Below are positions 1 through 8,603 of a stretch of DNA of 64,000 nt, in pieces. The notes beneath the pieces are model-generated. The model searched no databases. It was not told the origin of the DNA and saw only the letters and a list, made by a program, of their open reading frames with translations. Positions within the stretch are counted from its first letter, which is position 1. Each line of letters begins with the position of its first letter. Made by a program: the position numbers and the translations under genes. Source of the DNA: Actinoplanes sichuanensis (GTDB lineage Bacteria > Actinomycetota > Actinomycetes > Mycobacteriales > Micromonosporaceae); the NCBI RefSeq assembly GCF_033097365.1, contig NZ_AP028461.1, forward strand, positions 5,084,001-5,148,000. The letters are read 5' to 3'.

Positions 1-114
1 GGTAGTCCGGGGCTGCGACGACCGCGGCAGCGGGTGACCACGGCTGCACGATGTCGGCACGATCACGGCCGGACAGGATGGAGGCATCCAGTCCGCACCG
101 CCTTGGAGGGCACC

Positions 115-453
115 GTGGCCGCGTACACCCTGACTTTCGACCGTGCCGTCGCGACCGTGGCCGCGATCGCGGCCCTGATCGCCCTGATCGCCGGCGTCCT
201 GGCCCTGATCCGCGGCCGGGATCCGCGAGTCGCGCTGATCGCCGGTGCCCTCACCCTGCCAGTCGGTGTCTGGGTGCTGGCCACCGCCGACGGCGGCCCG
301 GGCACCGGAAACGGCGTGGTGGGCGGTTATGCGAGCGTGGCGTTCGGCCTGACCGCCGTCATCCTGGGCGGCCTGGCGCGCACCCGCTCCAGGTCAGAGC
401 GTAGGGAACACCACGCTGAAGAACAGCGTCAGGGCGATCGCCCAGATCAGTGA
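115..453 (+). CDS. DUF6223 family small membrane protein
   Basis: A 112-residue protein with three hydrophobic segments at about residues 12-32, 39-58 and 73-88. The glycine-rich stretch ADGGPGTGNGVVGG (about 58-71) matches what I know of the DUF6223 family, whose function is unknown. I chose the GTG at 115 because GGAGGG (105-110) sits 4 nt before it; a longer reading from 34 lacks such a site. The charged tail after residue 90 runs over the last 60 bases of the convergent gene at 394-1239, so the natural C-terminus may be shorter than in homologues. Confidence 0.75.
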   Translation: MAAYTLTFDRAVATVAAIAALIALIAGVLALIRGRDPRVALIAGALTLPVGVWVLATADGGPGTGNGVVGGYASVAFGLTAVILGGLARTRSRSERREHHAEEQRQGDRPDQ

Positions 454-1239
454 GCCGACGAGCGCCGTCACCCACGGCTGGCGGCTCTTGACCAGCAGGA
501 ACGGCGCGTGGATCAGGAACGCGAAGATCTGTCCGAGGACGCCGGTCTCCCGGATCACCTTCAGTAGCTGGTCGGAGACCGTGTCCAGATGGCTGACCTG
601 GAGCCCGGCCTCCATACGCTGCGCCACCAGGCCGTAATAGCCGAACACCGTCGGGAAGAGCCAGAACGGCGTGATGCGTACGAGGATGGTCTCGGACAGG
701 CTGCCGAACGCGACCGTGTAGATCACCGCCGCCGACCCGAGACCCAGCACGATGAGGCTCGCGTAGAAAACCCGCAGCACCCTGCTCGCCGGGGTCGCCT
801 GCACCGCCGTGGCCGTCGCCGTCCGGACCGGTCGGTGCGGGTGGCCGCACTGCGGGCAGGCAGTCGCCGCGACCGAGATCTGCCGGCTACACGCCGCACA
901 GGCGGTGAACACCGGCGCGGCGTCGACCGCTCCGTCAGCCGGCTCGCCCGGCCTGCGCCGCCCGGTGACCAGGACCACTATGCCGCCGACCAGACCGGCC
1001 ACCCCGGCCGCGAGCAGCATGTTCCGGTTGTACTCGGCGTCCTCCTGACGCCGCAGGGTGCTCTCGGCGTATTCGCCGAACCGCTCGCGCTCCTGCTGGT
1101 CGGCCACCGTGCGGGCCTGCTCCAGCTGCCAGGCGCGGACCCCGGCTTCGCGATCGGCGTCCTGCCAGGACGTGATGCCCAACAGCAGCAGCGGGATGCC
1201 GAGCACGAACAGCAGGATCCCGGAAGCGCGGCGCGACAT
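394..1239 (-). CDS. Membrane protein with a cytosolic zinc ribbon
   Basis: A 281-residue protein starting at ATG 1239, preceded by GAGGAG. It has an N-terminal membrane segment (about 7-22), a charged stretch, a second segment (about 73-92) and at least two more in the C-terminal half (about 160-180 and 258-277). Between them lies a four-cysteine knuckle, C114-x2-C117 and C128-x2-C131, typical of a zinc ribbon. Zinc ribbons in such membrane proteins are usually cytosolic and structural; the actual role is unknown. The 3' end overlaps the convergent DUF6223 gene by 60 bp. Confidence 0.8.
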   Translation of the reverse strand: MSRRASGILLFVLGIPLLLLGITSWQDADREAGVRAWQLEQARTVADQQERERFGEYAESTLRRQEDAEYNRNMLLAAGVAGLVGGIVVLVTGRRRPGEPADGAVDAAPVFTACAACSRQISVAATACPQCGHPHRPVRTATATAVQATPASRVLRVFYASLIVLGLGSAAVIYTVAFGSLSETILVRITPFWLFPTVFGYYGLVAQRMEAGLQVSHLDTVSDQLLKVIRETGVLGQIFAFLIHAPFLLVKSRQPWVTALVGSLIWAIALTLFFSVVFPTL

Positions 1240-1293
1240 GCGTCTCCTCTACGTGGACGGCCCCGTGTCGAGGCCACACCGTAGTCGAAGACC

Positions 1294-2076
1294 TCAAATG
1301 TCCGCCGGGTACGAGTCGTCGAGGACCATCTCGCGGACCTCGATCAGGCCGGGCCAGTGGCGCGAGACCGGGTCGGTGCCGCGGCGCAGCCAGAGGGTGG
1401 TGCCGTCGGCCGCCACCGCGGTCTCGATCACATGGTCGGCGTCGCCCTCGATCCGGCCGGTCTCGACCGGGCCCAGGCCCAACCGGCCGGACTCGGTCAG
1501 CGGGTCGCCGTGGGTGCGGTAGACCAGGGCGGCACGGCCTCCCCGGTCGACGCTGACGGCGGTCGGGCCGACGCGGGCCAGCCACGGCCGCAGGGCCTCC
1601 GCCGTCGCGGTGAGGGTGGTCGCCGGGACGGTGACGAAGAGCCGGGCGACGACATCGGTGTCGACCGGCTCGACGTCCAAGGTGCGGTCGGGGGTGAGGC
1701 CGTGGCCGTGGGTCGCACCCTCCCAGCCCATCTCCTGACCGGCCCGATCGATCACCAGGCGGGTGGCCGGCAGGTCGAGGGTGGGTACGGTGGTCTCGGC
1801 ATAGCGGACGTTGCGGGAGTACACGAAGTCCTCCTCGCGCCAGCCGAAGCGGTGCAGCAGCGGCCGGGCCATGGCGTGCATGGCGGCTGCCTCGTCCACC
1901 GCGGCCCGGGTGCCGGACAGCAGCAGGTCGGCGCGTTCGACGTCGACGTCGATCCCGTCGGCACCGAACTCGTCGGCGAGCGGGGCGTAACGGCGCAGCG
2001 TCTCGGCGGCGCTCGCGGTGCCGCGGGTCAGCCGGAGCATCGCCGTCATCGCGAACTCCACGTCGTCCTTCGCCAC
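1294..2076 (-). CDS. Hypothetical protein, candidate immunity partner of the ALF-repeat toxin
   Basis: A 260-residue protein that looks soluble and has no signal peptide. I do not recognise a named domain. The start is GTG 2076, preceded by GAGGAG at good spacing; the ATG cluster further upstream lies in the spacer and lacks a ribosome site. The gene begins 58 bp after the stop of the polymorphic toxin gene on the same strand. In polymorphic toxin loci the immunity gene normally sits exactly there. It is larger than many immunity proteins, so the immunity role is inference from position only. Confidence 0.7.
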   Translation of the reverse strand: MAKDDVEFAMTAMLRLTRGTASAAETLRRYAPLADEFGADGIDVDVERADLLLSGTRAAVDEAAAMHAMARPLLHRFGWREEDFVYSRNVRYAETTVPTLDLPATRLVIDRAGQEMGWEGATHGHGLTPDRTLDVEPVDTDVVARLFVTVPATTLTATAEALRPWLARVGPTAVSVDRGGRAALVYRTHGDPLTESGRLGLGPVETGRIEGDADHVIETAVAADGTTLWLRRGTDPVSRHWPGLIEVREMVLDDSYPADI

Positions 2077-2134
2077 AGGAACTCTCCTCACGGTGATGGG
2101 GCCTGGCGGACCAGGCCCCATCATCACTGAACCG

Positions 2135-5100
2135 TCAGTGGGTCACTCGGCCGGTCGGCGAGATGTTGGCGTGCTTGGAATCCTTGCCGAAGAGATCCAG
2201 GCCACCCTTGCCGGGCTCGAGCTGGACGTCCCACTCCTGCTTGCTGGGGTCCCAGCGCCACTGGTAGCCGTACGCGTCGACGTATCCGCCGTTGACCTTG
2301 CGCGGCTTGGCCGCGTCCCAGCCCTTCGGCGGTACGAAGACGATCGGCCCCTGGGTCGGCAGCCGCAGTTGCTGCGCCGCCTTACGGGCACCGGGGTTCG
2401 TCGCGTAGAACTCCGCGGCCTCCTTCAGCAGCGTGTCCATCACACCGAGGGCCCGGTTGGCGCGCGCCAGCCCGGCGTACTCCACGTTGTGCGCCAGGTT
2501 CTTCAGGAACTCCAGGTTGTGCGCCCGCTTGGCGAGCGCGGCGAAACCCTTGAGGTCCTTCGCGACCTTGGCGCTCTTGGCGAACGCGTCACCGAGGTAC
2601 GGGATCATCGAGGCGGCCGAGAGACCGGCGCCGAGCCAGTCACCCTTCCACAGCGAGATCGCCCCGGACGTCCCATCGGCGACACCGGTCGGGTCGAAGA
2701 TGCCGATCAGGTCGAGCAGGAGCTGGGCGATGTCGGAATCGCTCATCCCGACCGCCTCGGGCATCTGGCGGGTCTCGACCGGAGTACCGGAGGTCTCGGT
2801 GTCACCCCCCGTGGGCGCCGGCGGGTTCGGGTTCGGGTTCGAGGTCGCCCACGACTCGAGCAGCTTGCCGGTGGCGACACGCATCGCCTCCAGCGCGATG
2901 GTGGCCGCCTCGGCTGCGCTCTTGCCGGCCGCGATGGCCGACGCGTGGGCCTGGGCCGCCGACTCGTACGCGGCGTCGGCCGAGGCCCGCGCCGACGCGG
3001 CCGAGGAGGTGGCCTGGTCCGCGGACCGCTGGGCGGCGGCCGCCGAGGCCCGCGCGTCGGCGGCCGCGGTGTTGGCGGTCTTGGCCGAGGCCGCCGCCGC
3101 GTCCGCGGACCGCTTCGCCGAGGCCGCCGCGGTGGCCGCCTGAGCGGCGTAACCCTCGGCGGCCTTGGCCGAGTTGGCGGCCTGCGTCTTGTACTTGTCC
3201 GCCTCGGCGGAGGCGCCGTTGGCGCGGGCCGCCAGCTCCGCGGCGAGGGCCGCGTCCTGGGCGGCGAGGTTCGCCGACTGCGCGGCCGAGGCGACCAGGG
3301 CCTGGACGGCCGACACGTGCGCCGCCGTCTGCTCGTCGCGCAGCTTGGCCCGGAACCGCTCGACGGACAGGAACTTCGATCCCATGAAGGTCGGACCGGC
3401 CAGCGCCACCTTGGCGGCGGCCTGCACCTCGGGTCCGCCGGCGTCGGAGATGTCGGCGATCGCGATCCGCTCGTCGGCGGCGGCCGCGGTGTCCTTACCG
3501 GACCGCAGGAAGCGGTATCGGTCCAGCGCCGTGCCCTTGAGCGCCGCCTTGCCCGCGGTCACGGTGGCCGGCCCGCCGGTGGCGATGATGTTGGAGATGG
3601 CGACCCGGTCCTGAAGGTCCCGGCCGGGGTAGTTCGGGAAGGCGAGGAACGCGACGATCTCGGCGTGGCTCTTGTCGAGAACCGCCTTGGCCGCGTCGGC
3701 CAGAGCCGTGTTCTCCGGGTTCTGCGAGATCATCTCGAGCACCCGGGACCGGTCGTCCTGAGTGGCGGCCTCCTCACGGCCGGCGGTCAGGAAGGTGCGC
3801 ATGCTCTCGGCGTCGCCGGACAGCACCTCCTCGGCGGCCTGCGCGGTCCAGGGTCCGCCCTGCTCGCGCAGCAGCACCGCGGCCTTACGGCCGTTGGTGA
3901 GCATGGTGTCGGTGGAGGCACCGCTCGCGGTCGCGGCGGCCAGCAGGCCGGTCGTCTCGGCGGAGACCCGCTGCGCTTCGGGCACGTCGGCCATCACGTC
4001 GGCCGGTTTGGCCAGCTCGACGGCCCGCAGGGCGGACGCGTCGGAGAGGGCGTTGGTGGTGTCGGTGGCGAGGCTCTGCGTCTCGGCGGCGCGGGCCGCC
4101 GCCTGGACCGCTTCGGCCTGGGTGGCCGCGTCGGCGGCGTCCTTGGCCGCGTTCAGGGCCGCGGTCGCGTGCTGGGTGGCCTTGGCCGCGGCCTCCTGGG
4201 CGGTACCGGCGAAGACCGCCGCGGCTTCGGCCGCGTCGGCGGCGGCGTCGGCATGTGCGGCCGAGCGTTCGGCGTACGTCTTGGCCTGCCGTGCCGCGGT
4301 GGCCGCGGTACGGGCCAGCGACTGCGCCTCGTTGGCCGAGCGGGTGGCCGAGGCGGCCAGCCGCCGTGCGCGGGCGGCCTGTTCGCGGGCGCGGGCCGCT
4401 TCCGAGTCGGCGACCGCGGCGTGCCCGGCGGCCTCGTCGGCGGCGGTGGCGGCGGCACCGGCGTTACCGACCGCGCTGACCGCGGCGAGGGCGGCGTTCG
4501 CGGCGGCGTCGGCGGCCGCCACGGCCACGTTGATGAAGTCCAGGATGCCCTTGACCTGGTTGGCCGCGGCCCGGGCCTCCTGGGCGGCGGTCTTGGCGGC
4601 GTCGGCCTTCTTCTTGTCACCGAGCGCGGCGGCGGCCGCGTTGTAGGCGCGGGTCGCGGCCTGACCGGCGAGGGTCGCGGCGTTGGCGGCCCGGGCGGCG
4701 GCCTGGGAGGCGATCCGGGCGGCCTGGCGGGCGGCGGAGGCGGCGTCGACCGCGTCCTGTGCGGCGTCGGCGGCCCGTCCGGCGGCGTCGGCGGCCCGTC
4801 CGGCGGCCGCGGTGGCCTTCTTCGCGTCCTCCTTGGCCGCGGCGGTCTCGGCGGCGGCCTTCTCGGCCGCCTTCTTGGCGGCGGCCGCGGCCGCGACCGC
4901 CTTGTCGGAGGCCTGGCGGGCGGCCAGGGTCTCCTTGGCGGCCGTCTCGCGTGCCGCGCGGGCGACCTCGGCGAGGTCGGTGAGCGTCATGATCTCCTGG
5001 TCGCGGGCCCGGGCGACGTCCTGGCCACGCAGCAGGAAGTAACGGATGTCCTCGGTGGTGCCGGCGAGCGCGGCCTTGCCGTCGGCCTGGACCTGCGGGC

Positions 5101-5650
5101 CACCGGTGGCGACGATCTCGGAGATCCGGACCCGGTCGTCCTGCACAGCGGCCTCGAAGGAGGTGCCGAGCAGGAACGCGCGGACCGCCTCCGGGCCGTC
5201 GGCCAGAGCCTGACGGCCCGCGGCGCCGGTGGCGGCGCCGCCCGCGGCGATCGTGTCGGAGACCTGGAGCCGCAGGTCCTGTTCGAGTGCCTGCTGGAAG
5301 CCACCGTCCAGGAAGGCGCCCACCTGGGCGTCGGTGCCGGCCTGGACCGGCAGGGCGGCGCCGGCCATGGCGGGGCCGCTGGAGGCGACGAGCGAGTCCA
5401 GGCGGGCCCGTTGGTCCAGGGCGCGAGCGGCGTGCTGGCCCTCGGCGACGAAGGTGCGCACCTCGGTGTCGGTGCCGGTCAGAGCGGTCGCGGCGGCCCG
5501 GGAGAGGACCGGCCCGCCGTCCCGGAGTAGGGCGACGGCCCGCGCGCGAACGACGTCGATGGGGTCTTCGGCCGCATGGGCCGGGACCGGTGCCACGCTG
5601 ACGGTGACCGCGGTCGCCAGGGCGGCGACCAGCGTTGATCTTATTCGCAT
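2135..5650 (-). CDS. Secreted ALF-repeat polymorphic toxin with C-terminal toxin domain
   Basis: A 1171-residue exported protein starting at ATG 5650 after GGGGGAG. A Sec signal peptide spans residues 1-26 and ends in AHA. Two blocks of ALF repeats (Ala/Leu/Phe short repeats with D-R-x-R and I-x-x-x-GGP signatures) lie at about 30-225 and 575-770. Each is followed by a long alanine-rich helical region (about 230-560 and 780-970). After a proline linker comes a pretoxin-like hydrophobic segment (about 1010-1070, with GDWLGAGLSAASMIPYLGDA). The last 75 residues hold EWDVQL and end in SPTGRVTH, which I associate with the type 17 polymorphic toxin domain (predicted RNase). The whole suggests a surface-displayed or released interbacterial toxin. 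The toxin family is recognised from memory; the nuclease role is inference. Confidence 0.85.
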   Translation of the reverse strand: MRIRSTLVAALATAVTVSVAPVPAHAAEDPIDVVRARAVALLRDGGPVLSRAAATALTGTDTEVRTFVAEGQHAARALDQRARLDSLVASSGPAMAGAALPVQAGTDAQVGAFLDGGFQQALEQDLRLQVSDTIAAGGAATGAAGRQALADGPEAVRAFLLGTSFEAAVQDDRVRISEIVATGGPQVQADGKAALAGTTEDIRYFLLRGQDVARARDQEIMTLTDLAEVARAARETAAKETLAARQASDKAVAAAAAAKKAAEKAAAETAAAKEDAKKATAAAGRAADAAGRAADAAQDAVDAASAARQAARIASQAAARAANAATLAGQAATRAYNAAAAALGDKKKADAAKTAAQEARAAANQVKGILDFINVAVAAADAAANAALAAVSAVGNAGAAATAADEAAGHAAVADSEAARAREQAARARRLAASATRSANEAQSLARTAATAARQAKTYAERSAAHADAAADAAEAAAVFAGTAQEAAAKATQHATAALNAAKDAADAATQAEAVQAAARAAETQSLATDTTNALSDASALRAVELAKPADVMADVPEAQRVSAETTGLLAAATASGASTDTMLTNGRKAAVLLREQGGPWTAQAAEEVLSGDAESMRTFLTAGREEAATQDDRSRVLEMISQNPENTALADAAKAVLDKSHAEIVAFLAFPNYPGRDLQDRVAISNIIATGGPATVTAGKAALKGTALDRYRFLRSGKDTAAAADERIAIADISDAGGPEVQAAAKVALAGPTFMGSKFLSVERFRAKLRDEQTAAHVSAVQALVASAAQSANLAAQDAALAAELAARANGASAEADKYKTQAANSAKAAEGYAAQAATAAASAKRSADAAAASAKTANTAAADARASAAAAQRSADQATSSAASARASADAAYESAAQAHASAIAAGKSAAEAATIALEAMRVATGKLLESWATSNPNPNPPAPTGGDTETSGTPVETRQMPEAVGMSDSDIAQLLLDLIGIFDPTGVADGTSGAISLWKGDWLGAGLSAASMIPYLGDAFAKSAKVAKDLKGFAALAKRAHNLEFLKNLAHNVEYAGLARANRALGVMDTLLKEAAEFYATNPGARKAAQQLRLPTQGPIVFVPPKGWDAAKPRKVNGGYVDAYGYQWRWDPSKQEWDVQLEPGKGGLDLFGKDSKHANISPTGRVTH

Positions 5651-5845
5651 TATCTCCCCCGTGGTCTGGCCGATCCGACCAGAGAGGACGAATCGGCGCA
5701 GCCGAGTCAATCGCAGGAAGTTGACGCGAATCAATGTTTTCCGCAACCCTGGCACTATGGCGCAGATCACAGCGCCAAGGGTCATGCCCATTGATGGCCC
5801 TCACTAAGGTGCTTAGCGTGCACACCCACGGGGAGGAAACAAATC

Positions 5846-6328
5846 ATGCTCACCACCCGTAGAAAAGTCCTGATCACAGCCGTTGCAGGCGCAGCCGTGG
5901 CCGGTTCCCTGGCCTACGGAGTCTCCGCTCAGGCCGAGGAGGCCGCCGATCAGCCGGCCAGTCTGGTCGAGGACTTCAGCTACCCGGGCGCGGCCCAGAT
6001 CGAGGCCGACAAGAAGATCAAACTGATCAAGGGCGACGGAAAGATCATGCTCGCCGAGTGCGGGTCGGCCACCGACCTCATCCAGGTCGAGTCGTACAAC
6101 AATCTGTCCGAGCCGGTGTACTGCTTCAAGGTGCTCGGCTCGACCGGATTCCTGACGCTGGAGATCCCGAACGTCTTCTTCATCTGGGCCGGCGACGAGA
6201 AGGTCACCGCCACCGTGACGGTCGGCGGTGTCGAGAAGGACCCGGTGGTGGTCGACGCGAACGACGGTGAGCCGGTCGGCGCCGAGGACCCGAAGAACCA
6301 CGCGGTCCTGCTCGAGCTCCGGGTCTGA
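5846..6328 (+). CDS. Secreted hypothetical protein
   Basis: A 160-residue protein starting at ATG 5846, with GGGAGG 8 nt upstream. A signal sequence covers about residues 1-30, with basic residues RRK, a hydrophobic core and the cleavage region VSAQA. The mature part is rich in valine and acidic residues and has two cysteines (in AECGS and VYCFK), which suggests a small beta-rich extracellular protein with one disulfide. I do not recognise a family. It is divergent from the ALF toxin gene and ends at a perfect 12-bp hairpin shared with the convergent GH16 gene. Confidence 0.7.
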   Translation: MLTTRRKVLITAVAGAAVAGSLAYGVSAQAEEAADQPASLVEDFSYPGAAQIEADKKIKLIKGDGKIMLAECGSATDLIQVESYNNLSEPVYCFKVLGSTGFLTLEIPNVFFIWAGDEKVTATVTVGGVEKDPVVVDANDGEPVGAEDPKNHAVLLELRV

Positions 6329-6340
6329 CACCAGCCACGC

Positions 6341-6380
6341 TCGTCGATGCGGACCGGGATGCACCGGCCCGCATCGACGA
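6341..6380. terminator. Bidirectional hairpin terminator
   Basis: Perfect 12-bp arms TCGTCGATGCGG (6341-6352) and CCGCATCGACGA (6369-6380) lie between the convergent stops at 6328 and 6398. A small inner CCGG stem occupies the loop. There is no T-tract, as is common in actinomycete terminators. Confidence 0.7.
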
Positions 6381-6397
6381 CGACTACCAGTCGACCG

Positions 6398-7741
6398 TCA
6401 GAGCCTGCCCCAGATCTGGTTGGTGGTGCCGGCGCAGTCCCAGAGTTGCAGCTTGGCGCCGTTGGCACCGTTCCAGTCCTTGATGTCGACGCACCGGCCG
6501 GAGGAGACGTTCTGCAGGGTGCGCGCCGAGGTGAGGGTGAACCGCTGCACCGGGTTGGCATTGCAGTCGGCCAGCTGGATCGGGGTGTTGTTGGTGAGGA
6601 CTCCCCCGGCCGGGTCCATGCACTTGCCCATCGCCCGTACCGTGCCGTCGGCCTCGAACGTCCATTTCTGGGCGGCGGTGCCGTTGCAGTCCCAGGTCTG
6701 CAGGACGGTGCCGGAGTCGGGCACACCGCCGGGGATGTCGATGCAGCGGCCACTGAAGTTGGACTGCAGCATGGTCGCGCCGGTGGTCGGCGGTGTCGGC
6801 GTGCCACCGGGGTCGCAGTCGTTGGCGGCGACCACGTTGTCGGTGTGGGTGGTGCCGCCGGCACGATACGTGTTGACCGCGGCGGTCGCCTGAGCGGGCG
6901 TGAGCACCTGCTTCTTGGCGTGGTAGACGTAGTCGACCGACTGTAGCCAGGTGCTGGCGCCGCCGGTGTGCCCGGCCAGGTCGATGAACCACTGGTTGAA
7001 GTCGATCGACATGTTCTGGCGGGGGTAGACCTTGCCGGAATGGTCGCCGACGAGCGCGCCGTCGATGTAGTACTTCACGTGGCCGCCGGAGACGGTGGCC
7101 ATCACGTCGTGCCAGCCGTTGATGCTGCGCGACTGTTGGCTGTGCACGTTGTCGGCGTACCAGGGGTCGGCGACATAGGTGTACCAGGTGGTCTGATAGT
7201 TGATCGGGCCCGCCTCGCCCCAGCCGCCGTTGGGCAGGTACTCGGAGAAGTCCATCTCGGAGTAGAGCGGGTCACGTGGGGCGGCGAGCGGGGAGATCGT
7301 GTAGAAGGTCTGGTTCACGTGGTCACCGTCGGCGCCGCCGGCCGGGGTGTCCGAGAACTTGATCCGGGCGAGGTAGGTCCCCTCGAAGAACCGGCGATTC
7401 GGCTGCGAGAACTCGGCGTGCGACGTGCCCGCGGCGGTGCCGTCGGTGACGGCTTTGAGCTGGAGGGCCTTCTGGCCGTCGACGATCGGGAAGGACACGT
7501 TGTCGGGTAGCCACCGGGCGCCGCCGACACCGGGGCCGCCGGCGTTGCTGCGGACGCTCCAGCCGCGCTGGCCGAGGGCCGCGTCGGTGCGTGACGAGTA
7601 GTTGAAATCGTCGAAGAGCACACCACAGCCGGCGGCGGCGTTGCCGCTGGGAGCGGCGGCGATCCCGATGCCGGTCAGGGTGGCCACGGCGACGGCCGTG
7701 ACCGTACCCATGACGATCTTGCGGTTGGGGGTTGATCCCAT
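6398..7741 (-). CDS. Secreted GH16 glycoside hydrolase with ricin-type lectin domain
   Basis: A 447-residue exported enzyme. The start is ATG 7741 with AAGGAG 10 nt upstream. A signal sequence ends near residue 37 (GNAAA). The catalytic domain (about 40-290) carries the GH16 motif E-x-D-x-x-E as EMDFSE: E162 nucleophile, D164, E167 acid/base. A Gly/Pro/Thr linker leads to a ricin B / CBM13 beta-trefoil (about 325-447) whose repeats show QTWDC, QLADC and QLWDC with QKW, QRF and QIW. GH16 enzymes cleave beta-glucans or galactans; the substrate is not clear from sequence. The divergent GntR regulator at 7883 probably controls it. Confidence 0.9.
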   Translation of the reverse strand: MGSTPNRKIVMGTVTAVAVATLTGIGIAAAPSGNAAAGCGVLFDDFNYSSRTDAALGQRGWSVRSNAGGPGVGGARWLPDNVSFPIVDGQKALQLKAVTDGTAAGTSHAEFSQPNRRFFEGTYLARIKFSDTPAGGADGDHVNQTFYTISPLAAPRDPLYSEMDFSEYLPNGGWGEAGPINYQTTWYTYVADPWYADNVHSQQSRSINGWHDVMATVSGGHVKYYIDGALVGDHSGKVYPRQNMSIDFNQWFIDLAGHTGGASTWLQSVDYVYHAKKQVLTPAQATAAVNTYRAGGTTHTDNVVAANDCDPGGTPTPPTTGATMLQSNFSGRCIDIPGGVPDSGTVLQTWDCNGTAAQKWTFEADGTVRAMGKCMDPAGGVLTNNTPIQLADCNANPVQRFTLTSARTLQNVSSGRCVDIKDWNGANGAKLQLWDCAGTTNQIWGRL

Positions 7742-7777
7742 TGGGGGTGGGCTCCTTCGGGGATGAGGCCAGAACTG

Positions 7778-7828
7778 ACCACTGGTAAGGGAATCGGCCG
7801 CCCGGTTACTGTGATCCGAACCAGTGGT
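7778..7828. promoter_or_regulatory. Candidate GntR operators between GH16 and gntR
   Basis: Two near-identical 9-mers, ACCACTGGT (7778-7786) and ACCAGTGGT (7820-7828), are each ACCA-N-TGGT palindromes and are reverse complements of each other. They lie in the divergent intergenic region. The ACCA/TGGT half-sites resemble sites of HutC/DasR-type GntR regulators. Assignment to the neighbouring regulator is inference. Confidence 0.5.
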
Positions 7829-7882
7829 ATGCGTCAATAGACTGCGGAAAAGTTTCTTTACAGTGAGATTCGGGGGGACACG

Positions 7883-8584
7883 ATGCGCCGCGCTGAGGTG
7901 ACCGACCGGTTGCGGGAGCTGATCGACGCGCGGGCGCCGGGTGATCCCCTACCGTCGGAACGTTCCCTCTCCGAGTCGCTGCGCGCGTCCCGGCCGACCG
8001 TGCGGGCGGCCATCGACGAGTTGGTCCGCGGTGGGCTGCTGGTGCGCCAGCACGGACGGGGCACGTTCACCAGCCCGCACAAGATCTCCCAGGAGGTCCC
8101 CGCGTCCGGGCAGCCCGTCCCACCCGCCGACGGCGACTGGACCAGCGAGGTGCTGGAGTTCCGGACCGAACCGGCGGGCGCCCGACTCGGCCGCCGGTTG
8201 CAGGTGTCCCCCGCCGCCGAACTGCTCTACGTCAGACGTCGGCGGATCGTTGACGGCGAACCGATGGCCATCGAGCAGATCCGGCTGCCGGCCGCGGTCG
8301 TGCCCGACATCGCGGCCGCCGACTTCGTCTCCGGGTCGCTCTACCGCCGGCTGCGTGAGCAGTACGGGGTACACCCGACCGAGGCGGTGCAGACCGTCGA
8401 ACCGACGGTCACCGACGCCGACGAGTCCCGCCTCCTCGAGGTGCCGCTGCACTCACCGGCCCTGCTCTTCGAACGCACCACCCAGGACGACACCGGGCGG
8501 CTCATCGAGTTCACACAGTCGATCTACCGCGGCGACCGCTATCGGATCACCAGCCGGCTGCGCCTCGGACCCGACTCGGGCTGA
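7883..8584 (+). CDS. GntR family regulator, HutC/UTRA subfamily
   Basis: A 233-residue protein starting at ATG 7883 with GGGGGG (7872-7877) upstream. Residues 1-65 form the GntR winged helix, with the signature PSERSLSESLRASRPTVRAA followed by the wing GGLLVRQHGRGTF. Residues about 85-230 form a UTRA ligand domain (LLYVRRRRIVDGEPMAIEQI, TEAVQTVEPT, LLFERTTQDD, FTQSIYRGDRYR). HutC-type regulators are usually repressors released by a sugar or metabolite. It is divergent from the GH16 gene, with two ACCA-N-TGGT sites between, so it probably represses that gene and itself. Confidence 0.9.
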   Translation: MRRAEVTDRLRELIDARAPGDPLPSERSLSESLRASRPTVRAAIDELVRGGLLVRQHGRGTFTSPHKISQEVPASGQPVPPADGDWTSEVLEFRTEPAGARLGRRLQVSPAAELLYVRRRRIVDGEPMAIEQIRLPAAVVPDIAAADFVSGSLYRRLREQYGVHPTEAVQTVEPTVTDADESRLLEVPLHSPALLFERTTQDDTGRLIEFTQSIYRGDRYRITSRLRLGPDSG

Positions 8585-8590
8585 GCCCCA

Positions 8591-8596
8591 TATGAT
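8591..8596 (+). promoter_or_regulatory. -10 element TATGAT of the SARP remnant
   Basis: TATGAT lies 7 nt before GTG 8604. This matches the leaderless layout of the intact paralogue at 33618 (TATGCT, 6 nt, GTG). The promoter appears to have survived the decay of its gene. Confidence 0.4.
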
Positions 8597-8603
8597 CTGC
8601 CGC

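Noticed and set aside
27..114. A gene start upstream of 115
   Set aside because: The frame before GTG 115 has no homology-like sequence and no ribosome site, and the window begins too close to judge further.
4255..5042. Apparent DNA repeats within the ALF gene
   Set aside because: They are repeated alanine codons in coding sequence with drifting units, not an array with constant spacers; no CRISPR.
2018..5530. A 1170-codon open frame on the plus strand opposite the ALF toxin gene
   Set aside because: It is the Arg/Gly-rich shadow of the alanine-rich minus-strand gene and has no domains, while the minus strand shows signal peptide, ALF repeats and a toxin tail.
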